Source of the DNA: REEB95 sp963762425
GTDB lineage: Bacteria; Pseudomonadota; Alphaproteobacteria; ATCC43930; CGMCC-115725
DNA: 64,000 nucleotides
Assembly: GCA_963762425.1 (NCBI GenBank)
Contig: CAVXKY010000020.1
Span: 62,001 to 126,000, forward strand
Direction of reading: 5' to 3'
The translations under genes were made by a program, and so were the position numbers. Shown in pieces: positions 12,079-20,602 of this stretch. Position 1 is the stretch's first letter. Each line of letters starts with the position of its first letter. The notes beneath the pieces were generated by a model. The model did not search any database. It saw only the letters and a program-made list of their open reading frames with translations, and was not told where the DNA came from.

Positions 12079-12835
12079 ATGAGATTGGCGATGCTGGGCG
12101 CGGCCCTGGCTCTCCTGATTGGCGGCTGGAGCGCCGAGGCCCGGGCCGACAAGACGTTGCTCAACGCGTCCTACGATTCGACGCGCGAATTTTATGCCGA
12201 ATTCGATCAGGCCTTCGCCATCTATTGGAAAGAGAACGCCGGCGAGAGCGTTTCGATCAACACCGTCCATGACGGATCGGGCGCCGAGTCGCGCGCCGTC
12301 ATCAACGGGTGGCTCGATGCCGACGTCGTCACCTTGGCGCTCGCCTACGACATCGACGCCATCGCGCAAAAGGCGAAGCTGCTGTCGCCGAATTGGCAAA
12401 AGCGCCTGCCCGGCAACAGCGCGCCCTACACCTCGACCGTCGTGTTCCTGGTCCGCAAGGGCAATCCGAAACACATCCATGACTGGCCGGATTTGATCCG
12501 TCCCGACGTCAAAATCGTCACGCCCAACCCGAAATACTCGGGCGCCGCGCGCTGGGCCTATCTCGCCGCCTGGGGCTACGTGCTCAAGAACGGCGGCGGC
12601 GCCGACGCGGCGCGCGATTTCGTCACCAAGCTCTACCGCAACGTGCCGGCGCTCGATTCCAGCAGCCGCGCCGCCACCACCACCTTCGTGCAGCACGGCC
12701 AGGGCGACTTTTGCTCGTCCTGGGAGAAGTTGCTCGCCGTCGACGTGTTGGCAAGGACAAGTGCGAGCGCGCCCTCGATCAGCATCTGGCCGAGCCTCCG
12801 GTCCGGTGCTCGACGTCCAACGTAAATTACATCCC
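12079..12835 (+). pseudogene. sulfate ABC transporter substrate-binding protein, decayed
   Basis: The first 215 or so residues are a clear Sbp/CysP-type periplasmic sulfate-binding protein: signal peptide MRLAMLGAALALLIGGWSAEARA, then LLNASYDSTREFYAEFDQAF, DVVTLALAYDIDAIA, TSTVVFLVRKGNPKHIHDW and NPKYSGAARWAYLAAW. From about 12700 the frame breaks repeatedly. Pieces expected in the family (LAVDVL, then GKDKCE, then SISI, then LAEPPV and VLDV) appear one after another in different frames up to about 12835, and the final 80-90 residues are absent. No cysT, cysW or cysA neighbour is present. This is more damage than the single indels elsewhere in the window, so I call it a real or nearly complete loss. 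Confidence 0.75.
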
Positions 12836-13055
12836 CAGACGGGGCGGATCACGCCGCCCCGCACAGCAGACTCTTCACATCAAAATTCCGCGGCTGGGCC
12901 AAGCGCGGCGACGCATCGCCTAGAACATGTTCAGGCCGAGCAAAACGGCTCCCCGGGCGGCGTCCCGGAGGCCGGGCGGGGTTTAAGGATTTTTCAACCC
13001 GGACGCGCGAACGCATAAATCCGGCGTTAACCATTCTTCGTCAGCATGGACGCCC

Positions 13056-14342
13056 ATGTCCGACGAATCCCTCATCGACCCGGCCGAAGCCGCCGCCCCC
13101 GCGCCCGCGCGCAAGGTTTATCCGCCGCGCGTGCCGACCTTGTGCCGGCTCACCTGCCAGGGTTTCGAGATGTTCTTTTCCGACCGCGCCGACGATCCGC
13201 GCATGCCGGGCCTGATCCCGCGCGCCATCATCGCGCCGTGGTGGAACGGCGTGACGGCCTTGTGCGGCGCCGAGATGGAGAAATACGAGCGCCGGCTCAA
13301 GACCCTGATCGGCACCGGCGAATTCAGCGAGGCCGACCAGCTCGCGATCGAGCTGCAAAAGCAGGCGATCGGCTGGACCAACCGGTTGTTGGAGGAACTC
13401 GACCGAGCCGAGGGCGACAAGAGCCTGAAGCAGGCGTTCGAGAACCCGCTTTTGATCGCCGACGTGCGCGAGATCGCGCGCATCCTGCCCTTGAGCGCCG
13501 CGCTCAAATCGCAACTCGCGATATGCTACGCGCTCTTGGACGAGGCCGACCAGATGGAAGGCCAACGCATCCTCGATCTTTCGCCCGACACGGTGGCGAT
13601 GCTGAAGGGCCAATATCTGTCCTTCGCCGAGAAATGCGGGCCGGAGGCGCGTTACCTGGCGCTGGCGCTGATGAACCGTTTGGCGCGGCCGTGGCAGATT
13701 TTGATGCTCGCCCGGACGCTCGCCTGGCGGCCGAACGATTCCGGTTCGCCTTACGCCGAATTCGACGCGATTGCATCGCGCCTGGTGCTGGAATTGCAGC
13801 GCCTCGCCCACGCCATGATCGATCTCTCCAAGAGCGCGGACCTTGCCGGGGACATGGACCAACTCCAGGCCCTGACCGCGCGCTATCTCGACATCGCCGT
13901 GGGCGTGGCCGGCATAATGAGCTTGCGCGCCGATTCTCCCTGGGCCGAGGCGATCGCGGATTCGCACCGGCGCCTGGCCGCCGCCTTCGACCGCCCGTTC
14001 CTCGACCGCGTCGCCGCCGTCGTGCTCGACGCCGAGCGCCTGGCCGACCCGGAATCGGTCGAGACCGCGACCGCGGGCGCGCGTTTCCTGGCGCAGCTGT
14101 TGGAGCATGGCGGGCGTTTCGGCCTGGACAATGCGGCGCGCGACGCGACTTCCGATCTGGCGCGGCGCATCGGCGATGCTTCCCAGTCCCTGATCGAGGC
14201 CATGCGTTCCGCCTCGAATTATTCCCTGTTCAACGCCCAGCTCCAGGTGCTGTTGACCGTCACCGAGATCATCTTCAAGGACGGCCCGGGCGCGCAGTTG
14301 GCGCGCAGCTTGCGCATGGCGCGGCAGAGCAGCGCGGCCTGA
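13056..14342 (+). CDS. conserved hypothetical, all-helical soluble protein
   Basis: A 428-residue protein with no signal peptide or membrane segment and a strongly helical, Ala/Leu-rich composition. A Pro/Ala-rich N-terminus (AEAAAPAPARKVYPPR) leads into a recognisable block, LCRLTCQGFEMFFSDR, then long amphipathic helices (KYERRLKTLIGTGEFSEADQ, ALALMNRLARPWQILMLAR). I recognise no catalytic motif and no named family. Codon use matches its neighbours and the long uninterrupted frame supports expression. It is alone between the decayed sulfate-binding gene and a dehydrogenase. Confidence 0.75.
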   Translation: MSDESLIDPAEAAAPAPARKVYPPRVPTLCRLTCQGFEMFFSDRADDPRMPGLIPRAIIAPWWNGVTALCGAEMEKYERRLKTLIGTGEFSEADQLAIELQKQAIGWTNRLLEELDRAEGDKSLKQAFENPLLIADVREIARILPLSAALKSQLAICYALLDEADQMEGQRILDLSPDTVAMLKGQYLSFAEKCGPEARYLALALMNRLARPWQILMLARTLAWRPNDSGSPYAEFDAIASRLVLELQRLAHAMIDLSKSADLAGDMDQLQALTARYLDIAVGVAGIMSLRADSPWAEAIADSHRRLAAAFDRPFLDRVAAVVLDAERLADPESVETATAGARFLAQLLEHGGRFGLDNAARDATSDLARRIGDASQSLIEAMRSASNYSLFNAQLQVLLTVTEIIFKDGPGAQLARSLRMARQSSAA

Positions 14343-14367
14343 GTTTCCCTTTAGCTTCGCACGACGC

Positions 14368-14390
14368 CGATACGCCAGATTCGCGTATCG
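14368..14390. other. perfect 8-bp inverted repeat
   Basis: CGATACGC, a 7-base spacer, then GCGTATCG, located 25 bases after the preceding stop and about 70 bases before the next start. There is no T-run, so it could be an operator or an RNA hairpin rather than an intrinsic terminator. Confidence 0.45.
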
Positions 14391-14459
14391 GCTGTGCTAC
14401 GCGTGCTTGACCCCTTCGCCGATTGTCCGTAGTTAGGGCCGGTTCAAGGGAGGGGTTTT

Positions 14460-15353
14460 ATGCAAATCGGATTTTGCGGCATCGGGCGCATGGGCGCGGC
14501 GATGGTGGCGCGGCTTCTGGACCAGGGGCAAAAGCCCGTGATCTGGAACCGCAGCGCCGGAAAGGCGAAGCCGCTTTTGGAGCGCGGCGCCAAATGGGCC
14601 GAAAGCCCGGCCAAGCTGGCGGCGCAATCCGACATCATCATCACCATCCTGATCGACGATAACGCGGTGCGCCAAGTCTATGAGGGGAAGGACGGCCTCT
14701 TCTCGGGCGACGTGAAGGGCAAGCTGTTCGTGGAAATGAGCACGGTTTCGCCCGAATTGCCGCAGGCGCTGGCGAAAGCCGCCAAGGCCAAGGGCGCGGC
14801 GCTGCTCGAATGCCCCGTCGGCGGCACCGTGGGCCCCGCGCGCGAGGGCAAGCTTCTGGGCATGGCCGGGGGGGATGCCTCCGATTTCGCGCGCGCCAAG
14901 CCGGTGCTGGATCTGCTTTGCCGCCGCGCCGAGCACATGGGGCCCAACGGCGCGGGCGCGGCGATGAAGCTCGCCATCAATTTGCCGTTGTCGATCTATT
15001 GGGAGGCGCTGGGCGAGGCGATTTCCTTGACGCGCGGCTTCGCCATTCCGCCCGCCAAGATGATGGAAATATTCGGCGAAAGCTCGGGCGGCATCAACGG
15101 CCTCAAGGGGCGCGGGCCCGCCATCGTGGCGTCGTTCGAGACCGGCAAGCGGCCGCCCCAGGGCTTCACCATCGACGGCGTGCGCAAGGATTTGGCCATC
15201 ATGCTCGGCTGGGCCAAGCACGAGGGCGTCACGCTGCCGGTCTTGGAACGCGCGCTCGAATGTTACGACCAGGCCGCGCGCGACGGCTGGAGCCAGGACG
15301 ACAACTGCACCGTGCTGTTCCACCGCCTGGAGCAGGGGAAAAAGCGGGATTAG
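14460..15353 (+). CDS. beta-hydroxyacid dehydrogenase (3-hydroxyisobutyrate dehydrogenase family)
   Basis: A 297-residue cytosolic NAD(P)-dependent oxidoreductase. It has the N-terminal Rossmann motif GFCGIGRMGAAMV, the substrate-binding ECPVGGTVGPAREGKL (near 118) and the catalytic lysine in GAAMKLAINL (near 170). The rest is the helical domain, with KDLAIMLGWAKHEGVTLP near the end. This family includes 3-hydroxyisobutyrate, tartronate semialdehyde and glyoxylate/succinic semialdehyde reductases, and the sequence alone does not fix the substrate. A strong AAGGGAGGGG ribosome-binding site precedes the ATG. Confidence 0.9.
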   Translation: MQIGFCGIGRMGAAMVARLLDQGQKPVIWNRSAGKAKPLLERGAKWAESPAKLAAQSDIIITILIDDNAVRQVYEGKDGLFSGDVKGKLFVEMSTVSPELPQALAKAAKAKGAALLECPVGGTVGPAREGKLLGMAGGDASDFARAKPVLDLLCRRAEHMGPNGAGAAMKLAINLPLSIYWEALGEAISLTRGFAIPPAKMMEIFGESSGGINGLKGRGPAIVASFETGKRPPQGFTIDGVRKDLAIMLGWAKHEGVTLPVLERALECYDQAARDGWSQDDNCTVLFHRLEQGKKRD

Positions 15354-15395
15354 ATATACGCCGCCAGGCGCTATCCCTAAGCCGTCCTATTCCCA

Positions 15396-15566
15396 CTAAG
15401 ATTTATAGATGTGTACGGCTATAAACATGGCCAACATGCCCATAAGGAAACCCCCGCAAAATATCGCAAAAGTCCGGAAACGCGCCATATCACCCATGAA
15501 CCACATAACGCCGAGGATGACAGCCCATACGACAATGACTGCGATCACGTATCTTGCCAGCGGCAT
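15396..15566 (-). CDS. two-helix membrane microprotein (56 aa)
   Basis: An ORF of 57 codons starting at 15566. It begins MPLARYVIAVIVVWAVILGV, a first transmembrane helix; a short MGDMARFR loop and a second helix, FCGGFLMGMLAMFIAVHIY, follow, and it ends KS. An AGAAGG ribosome-binding site lies six bases upstream. The opposite strand is also open here but encodes a less plausible Met/Thr-rich peptide. No family recognised. Confidence 0.6.
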   Translation of the reverse strand: MPLARYVIAVIVVWAVILGVMWFMGDMARFRTFAIFCGGFLMGMLAMFIAVHIYKS

Positions 15567-15666
15567 GGCTGCCTTCTTTCGCGGAGGTTTGGCAATCGCG
15601 GCTCATTATATCGGATTATTGGCCTAGGTGCCTTTGCGACCTAATACCGGGAAAAAGCGCTAGGGC

Positions 15667-16665
15667 CTATTCCGCCGGCCGGGTGTCGGGGACGACGGGC
15701 GGCGAAGCGGGCGGCCGGGCGCGCGGCCAGAGTTTCTCGAACAGCCCGACGATGCCGCGCGGCATGAAGATGATGAACGCCACCAGCATCGCGCCGTAGA
15801 TGGTGTTGGAGGCGCCGATGAAATGGGTTCCGAACAGCACGCGCAGGCCTTCGTTCAAGCCGATGGTGAAGACGGCGCCGACGGTCGGACCAAGCATGCT
15901 GTACATGCCGCCCGCGATCGCCGCGAACACGATCTGGAGCGAGATGCCGACGCCCGACATCGCGTCGGGGCTCAGATACATCAGGTATTGGGCGTAGAGC
16001 GCGCCGCCCAAGGCGGTGAGCCCGGTCGAGAGCGCGGTGATCTTGAGCTTTTCGCGCAAGACGTCGACCCCGGCCGATTCGGCGGCGTCCTCGTCCTCGG
16101 CGATCGATTCGAGCGCGAAGCGGATCATGCTGCGGTCGACCCAGCGCCAAACCGCCAGCCCCAGGAACCACGCCGCCAGCGCGAGCGCGTAGAACTGCGC
16201 CCGGTCGGGGATTTGCAGCGCGTACCAGGAATAACCGACGGGATGCGGCGTCATGCCGAGCGAGCCGCCGGTGACCTCGCGCGCGGCCACGATCACCAGC
16301 AGCACCACCTGGCCCAAGGCCAAGGTCACCAGCGCGAAGTAATGGCCGATCACCTTCTGGCGCGAGCACGGATAGCCGATGATCAAGCCCAGGGCGACCG
16401 CGAGCGCCATCGCCACGGGAATCCCGAGCCAGGGCGAAACGCCGTAATTGTTCCACAGCAATGTCGGCACATAGGCGCCCACGCCCAGGAACGCGCCGTG
16501 GCCGAGCGAGGTCAGCCGGAACCGGCCCATCAGCGCCCAGGATGTATAGATCAGGCTCCAGATCGCGATCTGCACCGCCAGATGCTGGTAATAATTGGAC
16601 AGGAAGAAGGGCAGCGCCACGACCGCCGCCACCGGCAAATAGGGGATAAGTCGTCGCGCGCTCAT
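15667..16665 (-). CDS. livM: branched-chain amino-acid ABC transporter permease, LivM type
   Basis: A 332-residue inner-membrane permease with about ten helices. The LivM-type core is visible: TSLGHGAFLGVGAYVPTLL, ALVTLALGQVVLLVIVAAREVTGGSLGM and the EAA-like loop SIAEDEDAAESAGVDVLREKLKITALSTGLTALGGALYA. Its ATG overlaps the stop of livH by four bases. It is the last gene of a five-gene operon running livK-livG-livF-livH-livM on the minus strand. The transported substrate need not be leucine; such systems also carry aromatic acids and amides. Confidence 0.9.
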   Translation of the reverse strand: MSARRLIPYLPVAAVVALPFFLSNYYQHLAVQIAIWSLIYTSWALMGRFRLTSLGHGAFLGVGAYVPTLLWNNYGVSPWLGIPVAMALAVALGLIIGYPCSRQKVIGHYFALVTLALGQVVLLVIVAAREVTGGSLGMTPHPVGYSWYALQIPDRAQFYALALAAWFLGLAVWRWVDRSMIRFALESIAEDEDAAESAGVDVLREKLKITALSTGLTALGGALYAQYLMYLSPDAMSGVGISLQIVFAAIAGGMYSMLGPTVGAVFTIGLNEGLRVLFGTHFIGASNTIYGAMLVAFIIFMPRGIVGLFEKLWPRARPPASPPVVPDTRPAE

Positions 16666-17522
16666 TTCTTACCCAAAATCCCCTGCGGCCGGATCAGGAT
16701 CATGACGATGAAGAAGACGAAGGCCAGCACCTCGGCCGCCTCGGACGAGAAGTAATAGCCGCCGATGCCGATGATCTGGCTGATGATGAAGGCGGCGAAG
16801 AAGCCGCCGATCATGTTGCCGAGCCCGCCCAGCACGCAGATCATGAAGGTGATCGGGCCGAAGGTGAGGCCGATGAAGGGGTGCACGTCGTATTGCAGCA
16901 CCAAAAGGCAGGCGGCGAGGCCCGCCAGGCCGCCGCCGATCGCCGAGGTGATGACGTAGGTGCGCCGCTCGTTCACCCCCATCAGCCCCATGATCTCGCG
17001 GTCCTGCGAAATCGCGCGGATGGAGGTGCCGAGATATGTGCTTGCGCGAGGAAGAGATAGAGGATGACCGCGCCGATCAACGCCACGACGAAGGCGATGC
17101 AGGCGCGAGAAGCTGATATAGAGGCCGTCGAACTCCAGCACCGGCAGGCGCACGCCGAGATTGCGGAATTCGGTGCCGAACAGCAGCGTCGCCAGCGATT
17201 GCAGGAAGAACAGCAGGCCGCCGGTGGCCAGCAGCTGATTGATCGGGGCGGAGCCCAGGATCGGCTCGATCACCACCACATGCACCAGCACGCCGATCAG
17301 CGCCGCGATCAGGATGGCGGCGGGGAAGGCCAGGAAGAGCGGCCAGGCGTAGTAGCTATGCAGCCAATAGACCGCGTACATCGCGCTCATCACGATCTCG
17401 GCATAGACGATCCACACCACGTCGATGACGCCGAAAATGAGATTGAGACCCAAGGACAACAGCGCCAGCACGCCGCCCAGCAAGAGCCCGTTGATGATCG
17501 CTTCGAGGAGATAGATGTCCAT
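16662..17522 (-). CDS. livH: branched-chain amino-acid ABC transporter permease, LivH type (two indels)
   Basis: A permease of about 285 residues starting MDIYLLEAIINGLLLGGVLALLSLGLNLIFGVIDVVW, the hallmark LivH N-terminus, and ending LIRPQGILGKK. Read directly, residues 137-160 become an Arg-rich hydrophilic stretch that cannot be membrane. Removing one base near 17099 and two near 17042-17043 restores the expected helix IAFVVALIGAVILYLFLAR before TYLGTSIRAI. The two breaks compensate, so the frame still runs through. This is most simply a consensus error. The gene is coupled to livM downstream and follows livF by nine bases. Confidence 0.88.
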   Translation of the reverse strand: MDIYLLEAIINGLLLGGVLALLSLGLNLIFGVIDVVWIVYAEIVMSAMYAVYWLHSYYAWPLFLAFPAAILIAALIGVLVHVVVIEPILGSAPINQLLATGGLLFFLQSLATLLFGTEFRNLGVRLPVLEFDGLYISFSRLHRLRRGVDRRGHPLSLPRASTYLGTSIRAISQDREIMGLMGVNERRTYVITSAIGGGLAGLAACLLVLQYDVHPFIGLTFGPITFMICVLGGLGNMIGGFFAAFIISQIIGIGGYYFSSEAAEVLAFVFFIVMILIRPQGILGKK

Positions 17523-17531
17523 GGGCCGGGT

Positions 17532-18245
17532 TCAGAGTCCGAGATAAGACGAGCGGATGAAGTCGTTGTTCTTGAGCGAGGCGGCGGTGCCGGCGAGCTT
17601 GATGCGCCCGGTTTCGAGCAGATAGGCGCGGTCCACCACATCCAGCACCTGGCCGACGTTTTGTTCGACGATCAGGACGGTGAAGCCTTCGGCGCGGATG
17701 CGCTTCACCAGCTCGAAGACCTGTTCCACCACCAGCGGCGCGAGGCCCGCCGAAGGCTCGTCCATCAGCAAAAGCTTGGGCTTCGACATGAGCGCGCGGC
17801 CGATGGCGCACATCTGCTGCTCGCCGCCCGACAGCGTGCCCGCCATCTGGAATCGCCGCTCCTCGAGGCGCGGGAAGAGCTCGAAAACCCAGGCGAGCCG
17901 TTCGGCGAAATGCTTTCGCGCCGCGGGCAAGAAGGCGCCCATGCGCAAATTCTCCTCGACCGTCAGACGCCCGAACAGCCGCCGGTTTTCCGGCACATGG
18001 GCGATGCCGGCCTCGACGATGCGGTAGGCGGGAAGCTGGTCCAGGCGTTTGCCGTCGAGCGCGAAGGAGCCGGATGAGGGCTTCAACAGGCCGGAGATGA
18101 CGCGCATCAGCGTGGTCTTGCCGGCGCCGTTGGAGCCGATCACGCCCACCGCCTCGCCCGCTTCCACTTGAAGCGATACTTCAAAAAGCGCGGCGAAGGA
18201 GCCGTAGCCCGCCGAAATCCCGTCCAGGGTCAAAAGCGCGCTCAC
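17532..18245 (-). CDS. livF: branched-chain amino-acid ABC transporter ATP-binding protein, LivF type
   Basis: A 237-residue cytoplasmic ATPase with Walker A GSNGAGKTT (near 37), Q-loop region, signature LSGGEQQMCAIGRALM (near 138), Walker B KLLLMDEPSAGLAP and H-loop LIVEQNV. The short form without the extra C-terminal region matches LivF rather than LivG. Its ATG overlaps the livG stop (ATGA). It powers the LivH/LivM permease pair. Confidence 0.93.
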   Translation of the reverse strand: MSALLTLDGISAGYGSFAALFEVSLQVEAGEAVGVIGSNGAGKTTLMRVISGLLKPSSGSFALDGKRLDQLPAYRIVEAGIAHVPENRRLFGRLTVEENLRMGAFLPAARKHFAERLAWVFELFPRLEERRFQMAGTLSGGEQQMCAIGRALMSKPKLLLMDEPSAGLAPLVVEQVFELVKRIRAEGFTVLIVEQNVGQVLDVVDRAYLLETGRIKLAGTAASLKNNDFIRSSYLGL

Positions 18246-18967
18246 GGCTTTTTCCGGCCGAGATAGACCTCGGCGACGCGCTCGTTCCGGGCGGCGTCCA
18301 AGGGCGAGCCGGCGAAGATGGTTTCGCCGTGGTCGAGCACGATGACGCGGTCGACCACGCGCATCAGCACGCCCATGATGTGCTCGACCCAGATGATGGT
18401 GAGGCCGAGATCGCGACGGATGCGCCCGAGCATGTCGGCGGCGCGTTCCATCTCGGCGTGATCGAGCCCGCCCAGGCTCTCATCCGCCAGCAGCAGCTTG
18501 GGCTTGGTGGCGAGCGCGCGCGCCAGTTCGAGCTTCTTCAACTGCGCCGCGCCCAGCCCGTCGATCTGCGCGCCCGGGTGATGGGGCAGGCCGACGAGTT
18601 CGAGCGACGAGGCGGCGTCGCGCGTCGCCTGGTCGCGGGTGATCGCGCCCCGCCCGCCGTAAAAGGCCGCCAGCGTCACGTTCTCCAACAGCGAAAGCCG
18701 CCGGAAGGGGCGCGGTATCTGGAAGGTGCGGGCGAGGCCGAGGCGGCAGATGCGGTGCGCCGGCAGACCGGCGATGTCGTGGCCCTCGAAGGCGACGGTG
18801 CCGCGGTCGGGCTTCAAGAGGCCCGCGATCAGGTTGAAGGTCGTGCTCTTGCCCGAGCCGTTGGGGCCGATCAGGCCCAATATCTCGCCCGGCGCGACCG
18901 CGAAGGAAACCTGGTTGACCGCCAGGAAGCCGCCGAAGCTCTTGCTCAGCCCCTCAACCTTAAGCAA
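18242..18967 (-). CDS. livG: branched-chain amino-acid ABC transporter ATP-binding protein, LivG type
   Basis: A 241-residue ATPase with Walker A GPNGSGKST (near 36), the LivG-type RTFQIPRPFRRLSLLENVTLAA block and Walker B KLLLADESLGGLDHAEMERA, followed by WVEHIMGVLMRVVDRVIVLDHGE. The signature region reads GLGAAQLKKLELARALA in place of the usual LSGGQQ sequence, so the canonical LSGG is degenerate here while LivF keeps it. An asymmetric pair with one degenerate site is known for some ABC transporters. It starts 15 bases after livK. Confidence 0.9.
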   Translation of the reverse strand: MLKVEGLSKSFGGFLAVNQVSFAVAPGEILGLIGPNGSGKSTTFNLIAGLLKPDRGTVAFEGHDIAGLPAHRICRLGLARTFQIPRPFRRLSLLENVTLAAFYGGRGAITRDQATRDAASSLELVGLPHHPGAQIDGLGAAQLKKLELARALATKPKLLLADESLGGLDHAEMERAADMLGRIRRDLGLTIIWVEHIMGVLMRVVDRVIVLDHGETIFAGSPLDAARNERVAEVYLGRKKP

Positions 18968-18982
18968 CCGGGCGAACCCGCA

Positions 18983-20311
18983 TCAGGCCGCGTAGGGGTT
19001 CGACTTGGGCAGCGGCATCACCGCGTTGGCGGTCTTGATCTTGTCCGGCCAGACGATGGTGTCCTTGTCGTCGAAGGCCTGGGTGACGCAGGCGGCGGCG
19101 CGCAGATTCTGGCCCGAGACCTCGTTGCCGGGCGGCGCGAATTTGACGCCGTAACCCTGGATCGTGCCGCCTTCGGGGATGTCGAGTTCGAGCGCCGCCT
19201 TCTGGATCGCCGCGGGGTTGGTGCCGCCGAATTTGGCGATCGCGACCGGCATCACCTTCTGCAGCAGAATCCAGCTCTGGTTGAAGCCCATCGAGACGTG
19301 CGGCGGCACATCCGTGTTGCCGGACGCTTTCTGGTAGCGCTCGACCATGATCTTGACGAGACCCGACAGCTCCGGCGACAACGCGCCGGGTTTCAGGGTC
19401 TGCGCCGCCACCGGGTCGACATTGAGGAAATAGTCGAGGTCGGAGCCGAAGGTCGCCTTCAGCTTGTCGCGCTGGCTGTAGCCGGCGCCGTGGCCGATCA
19501 GCATCTTGAACTTGAGCCCGGCCTCGCGCGCCTGACGCAGGAACAGCGTGATGTCGGGGTTATAGCCGGTGTGCAGGAGCACGTCGGCGTTGGCCTGCTT
19601 GAGCTTGGTGACGAGCGAGGACAAATCCGAGGTGGTGGCCGAATAGGCCTCGTTGACCAGGATCGGGATGCCGGCTTCCTTGGCGTGGATCTCGTCCGCG
19701 GCGCCCGTGTCGGTGCCGTAGGGTCCGTCCTCGTGGAGGATCGCGCATTTGAGATTCTTGGGATCGATGCCGAGCTGCGCCTTGGAATGCTCGTTGAGGA
19801 AAGCGATCGCCGCGCCGCCGTAGAGGTCGGCGGTCACGCCCGCGCGGAAGGTGTAGGTCAGGTTTTGGCCCTTGAGCACCTTGGTGGCGACGGCGATGGT
19901 GATCCACAGGATCTTCTTCGCCTGCTCCATCTTCTGCGCGAGCGGCACCGCCTCGGGACTCGCGTAGATGCCGAGGATGGTGTCGACCTTTTCCTCGCTG
20001 ATGAGGCGCTCGGCCTCGTTGAGGGCGACATCGACCTTGCTTTGCGCGTCGCCCTTGACCGGCTCGATCTTGTACTTGCCGAGCACGCCGCCCCGCTCGT
20101 TGGTGAGGTCGATGGCGATCTGGGTCCCGATCGAGCCCGGCACCGAGCCCGCGCCGGTGAAGGGACCGCTCAGATCGTACAGCACGCCGATGCGGATGGG
20201 CGAGGCGACCGATTGGGCGAAGGCGCGCGTGCCCGCCAAGGGCCCGGCCGCGGCCAACGCGGCGGATGCTGCCGAATATTTGAGCACGGAGCGGCGTGAA
20301 GTCTTGGACAT
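18983..20311 (-). CDS. ABC transporter periplasmic substrate-binding protein, LivK-like
   Basis: A 442-residue type I periplasmic binding protein. The N-terminus carries a twin-arginine-like signal, SRRSVLKYSAASAALAAAG, ending at RAFAQS. The mature part starts IRIGVLYDLSGPFTGAGS, as in Leu/Ile/Val- and amide-binding proteins, followed by DTILGIYASPEAVPLA and DLSSLVTKLKQANADVLL. It is the first gene of the liv operon, with a GGGAGGGAAT ribosome-binding site. The divergent neighbour is gentisate dioxygenase, which makes an aromatic-acid-type substrate possible but unproven. Confidence 0.88.
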   Translation of the reverse strand: MSKTSRRSVLKYSAASAALAAAGPLAGTRAFAQSVASPIRIGVLYDLSGPFTGAGSVPGSIGTQIAIDLTNERGGVLGKYKIEPVKGDAQSKVDVALNEAERLISEEKVDTILGIYASPEAVPLAQKMEQAKKILWITIAVATKVLKGQNLTYTFRAGVTADLYGGAAIAFLNEHSKAQLGIDPKNLKCAILHEDGPYGTDTGAADEIHAKEAGIPILVNEAYSATTSDLSSLVTKLKQANADVLLHTGYNPDITLFLRQAREAGLKFKMLIGHGAGYSQRDKLKATFGSDLDYFLNVDPVAAQTLKPGALSPELSGLVKIMVERYQKASGNTDVPPHVSMGFNQSWILLQKVMPVAIAKFGGTNPAAIQKAALELDIPEGGTIQGYGVKFAPPGNEVSGQNLRAAACVTQAFDDKDTIVWPDKIKTANAVMPLPKSNPYAA

Positions 20312-20401
20312 ATTCCCTCCCGGAATTGCGGCGCGTTGCCGCCATTGTAAACGGGCCCGCGGTTCGTCCCGGCCCTTCGCTTTGGCGAGGAGTGTTGGTC
20401 A

Positions 20402-20414
20402 AGAACGCTGTTCT
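20402..20414. promoter_or_regulatory. inverted repeat in the livK-gtdA divergent promoter region
   Basis: AGAAC-GCT-GTTCT is a perfect 5-bp inverted repeat with a 3-base spacer, placed midway in the 291-base gap between the divergent livK-like and gentisate dioxygenase genes. A bidirectional operator is possible; no regulator gene is adjacent. Confidence 0.35.
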
Positions 20415-20602
20415 GTCAACGCGCCCCATCCTGACAAGAAAGCAATCCCGGGCTCCGCCCAACCGGCGGTTTCCGCCGCCGTCAAAACCGGCTTTTCCCA
20501 GGGCTTTCAATCTCTTGGCAAAAGGCCGCAAGGCCTTGAATGAGCCGGGGCGGAAGTCCAATATCGGCTCCGAGAAACCGGCAGAGTCGAGGAACGCCGA
20601 TC

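Noticed and set aside
15409..15627. Plus-strand 72-codon ORF opposite the small membrane protein
   Set aside because: Met/Thr-rich composition without a good ribosome-binding site; the minus-strand frame has two clean helices and a good site.
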